From Chryseobacterium vaccae (GTDB lineage Bacteria > Bacteroidota > Bacteroidia > Flavobacteriales > Weeksellaceae), in NCBI RefSeq assembly GCF_009602705.1, contig NZ_VSWH01000001.1, positions 1,984,001 to 2,048,000 of the forward strand: DNA of 64,000 bases. Direction: 5' to 3'. This document shows, one piece after another, positions 34,511 to 42,943 of this stretch (position 1 is the stretch's first letter; each line of letters opens with the position of its first letter). A program made the position numbers and the translations under genes. Under the pieces are notes generated by a model that made no database searches, was not told where the DNA came from, and worked only from the letters and a program-made list of their open reading frames with translations.

Positions 34511-37354
34511 TTAAGTTTTAAGCAGGTATATCTTGTATAAGGTGATGGTCTTTTCTTTAAAAATAGTGAATGATTTATCTTCTTTGTCTTTATCCGTATC
34601 TGTAGAGGTTTCCCAATCAATACCCAGCTGTTGGTTTTTCACCTCAGATTTAAACTTATATTTTCCTTTCAGTCCGGAAAAATACAGGCTGTTGTCTACA
34701 AAGAAACCTCCTTCATCTTTCCCGTACTGCTGTACAATTCCAAAGGAACAGTCTATCTCTAATTTCGCCTCCAGTTTTACCTGTGTTTTTAAAGGGGTAA
34801 AGCTAAACAATTCTTTATAGAAAATACTTTTCACTTCTGCTTTTCCTCTTACATACTGGCCAAAAGCAACGATTCCCTTCGCCTCATCGTAGTAGTTGCC
34901 TGCCTGTTTGGAGAAGGAATAGGTTTTCGTAAGGAAGTTGTATTTTATATTTTGTTCAATACTTATCGCTCCAATGATGCTTACTGAGAATGAAATATTG
35001 GTTGTTTTATCTTCATAGGTTCCTTTAACTTTGTCTCTGATTTCTTCAAAGTCTTTATGTTTTGTTTCAGGGAGCTTATCTTTTAAGGTTTTATCCGTTA
35101 CATAATCCAGAAGGTCTTTACCTACAAGTTCATATTTTACTCCGATCAGAGGATCTATTTTGATTCCTGCTTCAAAGATCATGGCTACTCTTCCGTCAGC
35201 CTGTTTGTAATAATACAGTCCGCTTTTGTATGCCATGGATGGGCCTACCAGTTCAATGGAGTCGGGCAGGCTTTCTATGGCTTTCATTGCTTTCTGTACG
35301 CCTTTCGCCAGTTTTTTAATTTTCTTCAGCTTACTGATACCACTTCTTCCTCTGGTAAGAATCAGGATGAGAATTTCGATAACGATCTGCAGACATACGA
35401 AACCGAACATGGCTATACTGGTGGCATATTTGGTGTATTTGGTCTGGGTTATAAAATTCACGGTGGTTCCTGTCAGGCTGAGTGCTGTTCCTTTTTTTTC
35501 CTGGGTACGGTTGTGAATAGCGTGTAATCCCGCTTCCAGCTTTTGGGCTTCGGATTTTATATAGTCCAGAAGAACCTGTTTTGCCATATAATCCACAAGC
35601 GTTACGGAGGTTCCTAAATAAACCCTTTCGATGAAGGATTCAAACTCTGTTACAAATCCTTTCTGCAGGTCTACGCTGTGGTTGTGGAAGAAATAGTCTT
35701 CCTCGAAATCGTATTTTCCGTGGGCCAGCCAGACAATATCCGGGTAGGTTTTTACCTGAAGGGTAGGTTTGTCTTTCTGAGGAAAATAAGTACAGCTGTT
35801 GATATAGAAATAATAGCTTTTATGCATTGAGGAAAAATAATTGATGTATTTTCCAAAATACTTAAGATAGTTTGGGATAAAATCACTTCCTATATCAGCG
35901 TTTACCGGATAAACGACTGTATTTTTAGCTTCAGTTTTTTTAGGAAGTCCGGCCTCCTGAATAATGATTTCGTCTTTATGGGTACTTCTGCAGCCTTTTC
36001 TTTCTTTATTTACCGCACTTACGGTAAGATTTTTTGTTTTACCTGCAAACGGAGCTATGGTTTCGAAAATAATAGGGGCATAATTATTTTCATAATAATT
36101 GAAACGGATCATTGCTCTTCTGTTTTGCTGATGCTGTGCTTCGGTAAGTTTTGTTCCTTTATGAATTAACTGGCTTTCCCCATGTCCGTGGCATTTAAAT
36201 TTGGAAGATCCCAGCCCGTTGCTTTTCATGAAATTCATGACGGCTTCTGATCTGTCCTGCGACAGTTTCAGGTTGTAATCCCCGGGACCTCTTTCATCCG
36301 CATGACCGTCAATAATGATCTGGGAATGCGGGTTGGACTTCAAAAGGGCAACCAGAGAGTTTAGCGTTTTCTGTGCATCTGCTCTTACAGCGCTCTTGTT
36401 AAAATCGAAAAACACAAAATGTTTCTGTTCCAAGGGTGTTGTTCCTACTGCTTTGATCTTGGATTTTCCATCTTCAAACACGATAAACTCATCGGTCTCA
36501 TTGATTTTTATTTGTTTGAATTTACAGGTTCCTACCCTTGAAATATCTGTATTTGGCTGCCCGATGATTAAAGGGGTCTGATTGGACGGTGGTGTTTTAA
36601 CAACCGCTTTTACCGCATTTTTAATGTTCAGGTATTTTCCGTGCCTGTCGTTTCCTGCTTTATCTTTGAGGTAGGTTCCGTTCTTTCTTTTAATTTTCAC
36701 ATAAAACTCCTCATTTTCCTGAATATATTTGATGTATGCTTTCCATTGTGATGTATTGGGAATTTCAAGATTGATCTGTCCGTCCTTTACTTCCACATTG
36801 TATATGGTACGCATTTTATAATCGCCGCTCCACATTTCATTGTGAACCTCTACGGTTACTACTTCCCCATTAATCCCCTCTGTATCAGCATGAAAATGAA
36901 CAATCTCTCCGTAGGACACTCCAAAATTCTTGCTGTCGGTATTCCTGATATTCGTTCCTCCTCTGGTTTTACTCCATTTGCTGGAGGTAATAAGCGGATT
37001 GCAGAATCCGGCAATCATCAATCCTGTAAAAGCCACATCCGGTTTCCCTGTCATACTGGCTTCCACATAATAAGTATATCCGCAGAGACGCTTGGGAATT
37101 TTGTATGAAAAATATTTATCAGTCATGCAGTGAAGACGTTCCACAATATTTTTCCGGTCCTTATCCAGCACCATCCAGTAGAGTTTTCCTTTCTTCTGGT
37201 CTTCTGTAGTGTCTTTATGCCATTCTTTGATATAGAAATGTGCCTTTTTATCCGCAGGAACACATACCCATTTATCCGGTCCGAACCGGGAGTTCGAATT
37301 ATTCGCCTCATTGGGCATCGGTACAAATTTTATTTTTTTTATTCCTTTCGCCAT
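34511..37354 (-). CDS. OmpA-domain protein with C-terminal hydrophobic region, candidate T6SS effector
   Basis: A 947-residue protein without signal peptide. Residues 1-250 contain two beta-rich repeats of a kind seen in T6SS-associated proteins (GEIVHFHADTEGINGEVVTV). Residues about 312-420 are an OmpA/MotB peptidoglycan-binding domain (FVFFDFNKSAVRADAQKTL, IIIDGHADERGPGDYNLKLS, NRRAMIRF). After about 480 comes an unrecognised region with a strongly hydrophobic stretch (645-667) and a long beta-rich C-terminus. It lies 3 bp after a DUF4280 PAAR-like gene. A domain that binds cell wall in a protein lacking a signal peptide fits delivery by T6SS into a target periplasm. The toxic activity, possibly membrane-directed, is inferred. 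Confidence 0.7.
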   Translation of the reverse strand: MAKGIKKIKFVPMPNEANNSNSRFGPDKWVCVPADKKAHFYIKEWHKDTTEDQKKGKLYWMVLDKDRKNIVERLHCMTDKYFSYKIPKRLCGYTYYVEASMTGKPDVAFTGLMIAGFCNPLITSSKWSKTRGGTNIRNTDSKNFGVSYGEIVHFHADTEGINGEVVTVEVHNEMWSGDYKMRTIYNVEVKDGQINLEIPNTSQWKAYIKYIQENEEFYVKIKRKNGTYLKDKAGNDRHGKYLNIKNAVKAVVKTPPSNQTPLIIGQPNTDISRVGTCKFKQIKINETDEFIVFEDGKSKIKAVGTTPLEQKHFVFFDFNKSAVRADAQKTLNSLVALLKSNPHSQIIIDGHADERGPGDYNLKLSQDRSEAVMNFMKSNGLGSSKFKCHGHGESQLIHKGTKLTEAQHQQNRRAMIRFNYYENNYAPIIFETIAPFAGKTKNLTVSAVNKERKGCRSTHKDEIIIQEAGLPKKTEAKNTVVYPVNADIGSDFIPNYLKYFGKYINYFSSMHKSYYFYINSCTYFPQKDKPTLQVKTYPDIVWLAHGKYDFEEDYFFHNHSVDLQKGFVTEFESFIERVYLGTSVTLVDYMAKQVLLDYIKSEAQKLEAGLHAIHNRTQEKKGTALSLTGTTVNFITQTKYTKYATSIAMFGFVCLQIVIEILILILTRGRSGISKLKKIKKLAKGVQKAMKAIESLPDSIELVGPSMAYKSGLYYYKQADGRVAMIFEAGIKIDPLIGVKYELVGKDLLDYVTDKTLKDKLPETKHKDFEEIRDKVKGTYEDKTTNISFSVSIIGAISIEQNIKYNFLTKTYSFSKQAGNYYDEAKGIVAFGQYVRGKAEVKSIFYKELFSFTPLKTQVKLEAKLEIDCSFGIVQQYGKDEGGFFVDNSLYFSGLKGKYKFKSEVKNQQLGIDWETSTDTDKDKEDKSFTIFKEKTITLYKIYLLKT

Positions 37355-37357
37355 CGC

Positions 37358-37858
37358 TTATAATTTTGGGGACTCTCCTGCTTCCACTCCTTCGTGGGTA
37401 GGTTCTTCTTTATACATTTCATCGGAACTTACAAGCGGATTGATCTGTTGCTGTACGTCTTTATCTGCATTTTTAAAGTTCTGCTGGCTGGCTTCTGCCC
37501 TTTGGCCATGATCAATGATTTCGATACAGGGTGTTCCGGCAACCGCACAAATGGCTTTACTTTTTTCTAAAATAATGTGTCCTCCATTGCTGAGTTGTAC
37601 TTTATCGTAGAAATCCTGCCATTCGGTGACCATGATCTTACATGGTGGCGGCGGACCTCCGTTTTTGGTACAGTTTCCGAAGGTATTTTTTTCGAAAGTA
37701 GCTCCTCCAATCTCTTTGGTGGTTACAATAAGCTTTTTGGACCCGTCTTTATCATTGGCGTATTCTTTCTGATGGGTAAGTACTTTGAGCTTATCGGGAG
37801 CCTGCCCGAACTGGCATTTGCACATAGCGCCCTGTACTACAATATGTTGTTCTGCCAT
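37358..37858 (-). CDS. DUF4280 PAAR-like tip protein
   Basis: A 166-residue protein. The DUF4280 pattern is clear: HIVVQGAMCKCQFGQAPDKL at the N-terminus, NTFGNCTKNGGPPPPCK in the middle and ILEKSKAICAVAGTPCIEII later. Cys residues may bind a metal as in PAAR proteins. DUF4280 proteins sharpen the VgrG spike in Bacteroidota T6SS. It is coupled to the OmpA-domain gene downstream, indicating the two are loaded together. Confidence 0.88.
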   Translation of the reverse strand: MAEQHIVVQGAMCKCQFGQAPDKLKVLTHQKEYANDKDGSKKLIVTTKEIGGATFEKNTFGNCTKNGGPPPPCKIMVTEWQDFYDKVQLSNGGHIILEKSKAICAVAGTPCIEIIDHGQRAEASQQNFKNADKDVQQQINPLVSSDEMYKEEPTHEGVEAGESPKL

Positions 37859-37860
37859 GC

Positions 37861-38898
37861 TTAAAATTCTTTAGTGGAAATTAAAACCCGGGTCAAATAG
37901 CTGTTTCCGAATTCCAGACGGACAAATGAGGAATTCATCTTAAAGGTAACCACAGTAAGGGCACTGGAGGTGTTTTCGTCTACTTCTACCGAAGTCTGGT
38001 AAAGACTGGCATTATATCTTGCAAACTTATCCCTGCATTCTGTGGGCGAACTGCTGTTGAACACCAGTCCGTATGGTAATCCAGAAACCGCTTTATCCCC
38101 AAAATATTGCAGTCCATAATATTCAGTTCCATCGGTCATATGTCCGTAGATCAGGTTAAAATCATCGAAGTCCCAGCTACTCTGCGTTCCGTTTTTACAG
38201 CTTTCGCAAGACATCTGGCTGGATTTTATCTGTAAAAGTTTGGTAAATACAGCTTCTGATGCCGGCAGGGAGATGAACTGTTTTTTATTGAACAGATTCT
38301 GCAGTTTTTTGGATGCTATTTTCTTTTTTGGTGTGCTTTCTTCTATAACAAAATCCGAATCGTCTGCTGCTACGGGTTCTGTTGCAGCAACGACGGAATC
38401 AGCAACATATGCTGCTGATTCCTGAGCTGTTTTATCACTTAACAGGAATGCTTTGATCTCTTTTTCCAGAAGGCCTGTTGATTTGGTCTGCTTTACATCC
38501 ACCTCTTTCTTCGACCAGTTGTCCGGAACAACTTCCTGAAGGGAAATACTGACTTTCGTACTTTTGGAAGACAGCTTTTTCATCGTTATATTCCAGGCAG
38601 CATGACTAATGAATTGTTTGGGTTTTGCCCCGCTTTTCAGAGCAAGAATCAGATAAGGATTCTTTTTTCCTGCTTCATCTTTAAGATTGTAGAGGTCAAC
38701 TGAGGTGGAGAAATCGGTATCTGATGCAGCTGCTCCTTTAACATCATCTTTTGTAAAGTCATTGCTGAAATTAAAAATGAAGTTTTGTAAGGTCTCAATA
38801 TTTTTAGGCACTGTAAACTCTGTTTTCTGCCCGAAATACAAACTGAAACACAGGATTGAAACCAGTGTAAGTAATCTATTGTTGAATTTTGTTTTCAT
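37861..38898 (-). CDS. Exported hypothetical protein of the T6SS island
   Basis: A 345-residue protein with a signal peptide ending in LYFGQ. The body contains a basic KKKIASKKLQNLFNKKQF segment and a later CESCKNG motif (two Cys). The C-terminus is beta-rich (TVVTFKMNSSFVRLEFGNSY). No family is recognised. It lies 2 bp before the DUF4280 gene. An exported protein here could be an immunity factor or a periplasmic accessory. Confidence 0.65.
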   Translation of the reverse strand: MKTKFNNRLLTLVSILCFSLYFGQKTEFTVPKNIETLQNFIFNFSNDFTKDDVKGAAASDTDFSTSVDLYNLKDEAGKKNPYLILALKSGAKPKQFISHAAWNITMKKLSSKSTKVSISLQEVVPDNWSKKEVDVKQTKSTGLLEKEIKAFLLSDKTAQESAAYVADSVVAATEPVAADDSDFVIEESTPKKKIASKKLQNLFNKKQFISLPASEAVFTKLLQIKSSQMSCESCKNGTQSSWDFDDFNLIYGHMTDGTEYYGLQYFGDKAVSGLPYGLVFNSSSPTECRDKFARYNASLYQTSVEVDENTSSALTVVTFKMNSSFVRLEFGNSYLTRVLISTKEF

Positions 38899-38915
38899 AT
38901 TATTTTGTTTATTTT

Positions 38916-39956
38916 TTATTCTGTTATGGCGGCTATTTCTACGGCTATTTTCTTTTCCTGTTCAAGTTTTATATCACATTCCAGGTAAATGGATTCTGCC
39001 AGTGTTGTCTTTCCGTTCAGGAAATAATGGAGTGTGATACTTCCGTCATGATTCATTTCTCCCTCGTCATCAATGATTAATGAAAATGGTGTTCCGGCTA
39101 TAAAATCATTGACAGACCGTTCATCATTCAAAATCCCTCCTCCTTTTATCTGGATGAGATCATATTCGTCTTTCAGAGGATCTGTTTCAAGCTTTATTCC
39201 GAAAACAGGTTCCATCACATTATCAACTACCGGAAACGTTTCTGTTATTTCTGTTTCATATTCTTCTCCGAAGCGCTGATAGATCCCGAAGAATAAAGTT
39301 CTCAGGAAATAATCATTTTTCAGATACAAGCCGATGGCATCAGGTTCATCAACAATATATTCTATCTTTTGACAATACTGGTCTACTGTTTCTCCTTCAA
39401 ATAATTGGTATACCTCTTCTTTCACGGCGGGCCATCTTTCTTTGAATACGGAGAGGTTTTCCACTGCATTGAATTTTCCCTGTCTGTCTGTACTGATTTG
39501 CAGCGGATAAAGCACTTTGGATGTTTTATAAGCCAGCAGGTCTGCAATTTCATTCACTTCTTCTTCATTCAGATACAGAGCGGAAGTTCTGTCAATTTCA
39601 AAAAAATGCAGCTTGTTCTCAGTTTTCAGCCATCGTACAGAAGTTTCATATTTTAATTCACTTCTACGGCTGCCGTTATCAATGGTAATGGCAGCTGCAT
39701 ATCTCTGGAATGAATGCTCAGGCTGAAATAAGAGTGTATTTCCCGGACCAAACTTCACAAGGCTGTTTTTATCAGCAACGGCTGTTCTGGGAAGGAAAAG
39801 TTCTTTCTGACTGGTAAGCCCGATCAGGATCATATCTTTTACCTCACACTGATTGTTGTGAAACAGCTTCAAAGCATCTGCATCCATGCCGTAAAGCGAC
39901 GCGATACTCTGTAAGGTTTCATTTTTCTGAATGGTATGTCTGTTAAACTTCTGCAT
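38916..39956 (-). CDS. LysM-domain protein of the T6SS island
   Basis: A 346-residue protein without signal peptide. Residues 5-55 form a LysM module (HTIQKNETLQSIASLYGMDA, ending with LFLPR). The remaining 290 residues have no recognised domain. In other T6SS loci, LysM proteins lacking a signal peptide act as cargo or tip adaptors that can bind peptidoglycan. It is codirectional and 17 bp before the exported protein gene. Confidence 0.65.
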   Translation of the reverse strand: MQKFNRHTIQKNETLQSIASLYGMDADALKLFHNNQCEVKDMILIGLTSQKELFLPRTAVADKNSLVKFGPGNTLLFQPEHSFQRYAAAITIDNGSRRSELKYETSVRWLKTENKLHFFEIDRTSALYLNEEEVNEIADLLAYKTSKVLYPLQISTDRQGKFNAVENLSVFKERWPAVKEEVYQLFEGETVDQYCQKIEYIVDEPDAIGLYLKNDYFLRTLFFGIYQRFGEEYETEITETFPVVDNVMEPVFGIKLETDPLKDEYDLIQIKGGGILNDERSVNDFIAGTPFSLIIDDEGEMNHDGSITLHYFLNGKTTLAESIYLECDIKLEQEKKIAVEIAAITE

Positions 39957-39984
39957 AAATTCCCTGAATCAGACGGGTATTCTT

Positions 39985-41013
39985 TTATTTTGGTTCATAT
40001 TTTTTAGTCTTCCACATATTCTCCATATCAATCTTCCTGATCTGGATATCTTTACCATTCTGCCTGAACACCAGCTTTCTGTCATTCAAATCTTCATTCA
40101 TTTTAAGGATAATTTCAATGGGCTGATTTTCATCTGCATTTTTAAACAGAGAGAAAATTTCATCTTCATCAAAATATTTGACTTCAAAAACAGTTTGCGT
40201 CCCGTCTTTAGCTTCAAACTGGTAAGAAATAAGGCGGGGAACGGCTCTTTCTTTAATAGGATTTTCAATAACGGACTGATTGAACAATGTTTCTTCTTCC
40301 CCGTTATACATTTCCATGGTCACATTTTTCAGAACATGTCCCGGAATCTCTGTTTTTGTTTTCCAGTTGTATTTTTTCCTGTACGTATCCCAGATTCCGA
40401 AAGGGATGCCTTTGGCTTTCATATTTTCATACGCTTCGGGTACAGAACTGCTCACATTAAAATATTCCTCCTGTGAAATGGTAGGATTTCCCGGAACGTA
40501 ATCTTTCATGGCAACAGTAGTTTCTTTCGCCTGGAATCTGCCTATTTCTACCTGCTGATCGTTTCCGTACAGCCATACAACAGCCACGCCTCCCGGAGCC
40601 AGCCCAACCACAACGGATGAATAACTTTCTTTCTCATTGGTTCTCCAGTTGACTGTACCTTCTTTAAAGAGTTTTTTAATCTTGTCTACGGGAAGGTCCC
40701 AGTTTCCTTTATAAAATTTATTTTCCAGAAATGATGCCCAGGTTACTTCCAGTCTCACCGGAACTGCTTTAAGGTCTTCTCCCTGGGTATGAAGAGATCC
40801 ACTGTAGCCCCAACCTGTATGTGACACTCCGGAACAGGGAATGTATACGTTGTTTCCGTCTTCAAGAAAAAGATGGCCCTGATAAATGTTCATCGGGTAT
40901 AGTAAAGGTGAGCTTTCCGTAGGAAGCCATTGATATTTTTCCATTTTATTTTGGCATGAAATGAATGAACTTATAAAAATCAATAAACTAATAATACCTG
41001 TTTTCACGTTCAT
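39985..41013 (-). CDS. DUF2931 lipoprotein, candidate immunity protein
   Basis: A 342-residue lipoprotein (lipobox FISCQNK, Cys20). The N-terminal domain matches DUF2931: YQWLPTESSPLLYPMNIYQG, then VTWASFLENKFYKGNWDLPV and LAPGGVAVVWLYG. The family is frequent in T6SS gene neighbourhoods of Bacteroidota and proteobacteria. Its position directly after the DUF2235 lipase gene and a small membrane protein suggests that it protects the producing cell from the lipase in the periplasm. Confidence 0.78.
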   Translation of the reverse strand: MNVKTGIISLLIFISSFISCQNKMEKYQWLPTESSPLLYPMNIYQGHLFLEDGNNVYIPCSGVSHTGWGYSGSLHTQGEDLKAVPVRLEVTWASFLENKFYKGNWDLPVDKIKKLFKEGTVNWRTNEKESYSSVVVGLAPGGVAVVWLYGNDQQVEIGRFQAKETTVAMKDYVPGNPTISQEEYFNVSSSVPEAYENMKAKGIPFGIWDTYRKKYNWKTKTEIPGHVLKNVTMEMYNGEEETLFNQSVIENPIKERAVPRLISYQFEAKDGTQTVFEVKYFDEDEIFSLFKNADENQPIEIILKMNEDLNDRKLVFRQNGKDIQIRKIDMENMWKTKKYEPK

Positions 41014-41020
41014 TGTTGGT

Positions 41021-41302
41021 TCAGTTAAAATAATTTCGATGAGGTAATATAAAATATAAAGCCAACATAAACAGCAATATCACAATATTACTTATTACTT
41101 TAGCTCTGTTCTTTTTATACAGCCAGAAAAAGGTTTCCAGAAAAATGTAAACCCATACGGCAAAAAAGACATACAACGGAATTTCGTCTATGTCATAAGT
41201 CTGTCCTTTAAATCCGCTTTCGGCAAACATGAAATAGAATGCCAGATAAGGGATCAGCAAAAGGATAAGTCTGAAAGCGATATGTTTTATAGGTGTTTTC
41301 AT
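41021..41302 (-). CDS. Small membrane protein next to the T6SS lipase
   Basis: A 93-residue protein with three predicted helices (about 9-26, 41-62, 70-88). It overlaps the end of the DUF2235 gene by 4 bp and precedes the DUF2931 lipoprotein by 7 bp. No domain is known. Translational coupling to the lipase suggests an inner-membrane immunity partner or a structural helper. Confidence 0.65.
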   Translation of the reverse strand: MKTPIKHIAFRLILLLIPYLAFYFMFAESGFKGQTYDIDEIPLYVFFAVWVYIFLETFFWLYKKNRAKVISNIVILLFMLALYFILPHRNYFN

Positions 41303-42759
41303 GAGTGGGGAGCCATTCTACGCCACCGTCTTACCTGCAGCTTATTTTTATCCAGTGTATAATTGGGTTTGTATCCAACAGCTCCGAATTTTGAATTCCA
41401 GTGCAGATACCTGTTCCTAAGATCCATCAGTATGTTATGATCTGCAACAATCCTGTTGAAATTTGCCACACTGATCTTCTTCAGGGCTAACTGTTTCCTC
41501 ATATCTTCAATCTGACTGTTGGTATAGTAAACCATTTGTGGAGCAGTTCCATTGATATATTCATCCAGTCTTTGTTTCACTTTGGTCAGATCAAGAGGAT
41601 AATAAGGATCTTCTTTCCCGTCAGGAATTTTATAATTAATGCTGAGATTAACAAGATCAATGGTATCCGCATAATTTTTATTCACCAGCTCACACATGAT
41701 GTGCAGTGGAATAAAGCTGTACCGGTTGCTGATCTTTTCTCTGGTGATATAGGTTTCAAGCCAGTAGTTAGGGCGTGTCACCTCCTCTTTTTTAAACCAT
41801 CCCTGTGCAATAAGATTATTCAGATCATTATTCAGGATCTTTTTGTATTTATCATTGTCCAATCCGTCTCCCGGAGTATTGTCAAAATCCATGATCTGCC
41901 TTTCCTCCCTCATTTCATGGGTATAGCAGCCTCCGATATCAGAGTGTACCCCCGGCAGATAGTAATCTGTTCCTCCAGCCAGCTGTGTTCTGGTAAGCAT
42001 AAAGTTTTCTCTGTGCTCGTCCGATGCTGCCAGATGAATAATCTTTCTGGCTTTAAGCGTGTTCAGGTTCAGTTCTCCCACGTCATTGGTAAAATCCGGA
42101 TCTATGGTTGTTTCTTTTGCATTGGGATCATAGGACGAAACAGTATCATAAATCCCTAAAAATCTTATTATTATAGCGTTATATTCTATTTGGCTTCTAT
42201 CGAGAAGGTTTCCAAGGATTCCGTTTTTGGGTTTAGTCTGCGTTACTTCAAATACGAAGTTTCTTGCTGCGGCGGCTCCTCTGCTGAAACCGAACACATC
42301 AAGAGTAATGGTGTTTACTTCATATCTGCTCTTCAGCTCATTGACCTTTTCAGCAACTCTCCGGCATCCTTTTTCAACTTTTGCCCTGATCCCTGTACTT
42401 CCGGCGCCATAAGCGACTCCTTTATGGTTCAGTTTTTTATCACTGTCTGATCCCAGGTCCTCTGTTCCGATTCCTTCGATATAAATCTTGGCAACATTGT
42501 TTTTCCGGTCTTCTTTATAGCAGGTTTCTTTTCTGGCTACATTAGACAGATCATTGGTGTAGCTGTCATCTTCTTTATTAGACTGTTTTTTATAGACTTC
42601 TTTTTCGCTGGCTGTAGGTGTATGGCCTGGTTCATTTCCTCCAGCTCTTGTATTGGTCCGGTTATTCTGGGTACCATCAAAAAAAATCCCGATGCGGATA
42701 TCAATCTGCCCTTTTCCCGGTGGTGAAGGTTCGTAATTTCCAAAAACTACATTCGACAT
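41299..42759 (-). CDS. DUF2235 lipase, Tle1-like T6SS effector
   Basis: A 486-residue alpha/beta hydrolase of the DUF2235 (T6SS phospholipase, Tle1) family. FFDGTQNN (26-33) opens the fold. The nucleophile Ser159 lies in FGFSRGAA, the GxSxG elbow. Asp205 in GIYDTVSSY and His272 in PGVHSDIGGCY complete a plausible triad. It has no signal peptide, as expected for a VgrG-delivered effector. Family members hydrolyse phospholipids of target membranes. It is two genes after vgrG, in the same operon. Confidence 0.88.
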   Translation of the reverse strand: MSNVVFGNYEPSPPGKGQIDIRIGIFFDGTQNNRTNTRAGGNEPGHTPTASEKEVYKKQSNKEDDSYTNDLSNVARKETCYKEDRKNNVAKIYIEGIGTEDLGSDSDKKLNHKGVAYGAGSTGIRAKVEKGCRRVAEKVNELKSRYEVNTITLDVFGFSRGAAAARNFVFEVTQTKPKNGILGNLLDRSQIEYNAIIIRFLGIYDTVSSYDPNAKETTIDPDFTNDVGELNLNTLKARKIIHLAASDEHRENFMLTRTQLAGGTDYYLPGVHSDIGGCYTHEMREERQIMDFDNTPGDGLDNDKYKKILNNDLNNLIAQGWFKKEEVTRPNYWLETYITREKISNRYSFIPLHIMCELVNKNYADTIDLVNLSINYKIPDGKEDPYYPLDLTKVKQRLDEYINGTAPQMVYYTNSQIEDMRKQLALKKISVANFNRIVADHNILMDLRNRYLHWNSKFGAVGYKPNYTLDKNKLQVRRWRRMAPHS

Positions 42760-42771
42760 AGATTCTGTAAT

Positions 42772-42942
42772 TTATTTGTTTCCATGAGACATGATTTTCT
42801 TGTTGCTTGCCAGAACAAGGTTTGCTTTTCGTGCCTCTACATTAATTTTTTTTGCAATTTTTTCAACCTTTTTTCCAACATTCAGATGATAGGTATCTTT
42901 AACGGTTACCTTGATGTTGGTTGCTGTTTTGATGATCGCCAT
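42772..42942 (-). CDS. 56-residue basic protein between vgrG and the lipase gene
   Basis: A small frame from ATG 42942 to TAA 42772, one base after vgrG and 12 bp before the lipase gene. The product (MAIIKTATNIKVTVKDTYHL, then KKVEKIAKKINVEARKANL) is rich in Lys and beta-prone at the start and helical after. Its tight packing in the operon supports translation. It could be a tip adaptor that links the VgrG C-terminus to cargo. No family is recognised. Confidence 0.7.
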   Translation of the reverse strand: MAIIKTATNIKVTVKDTYHLNVGKKVEKIAKKINVEARKANLVLASNKKIMSHGNK

Positions 42943-42943
42943 A

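Noticed and set aside
39931..40476. 181-codon plus-strand frame
   Set aside because: It is antisense to the DUF2931 lipoprotein and has the Phe-rich composition typical of antisense of Lys/Glu-rich genes.
41536..42159. 207-codon plus-strand frame
   Set aside because: It is antisense to the DUF2235 lipase, whose motifs are unambiguous; the antisense product is Ile/Phe/Cys-rich without a domain.
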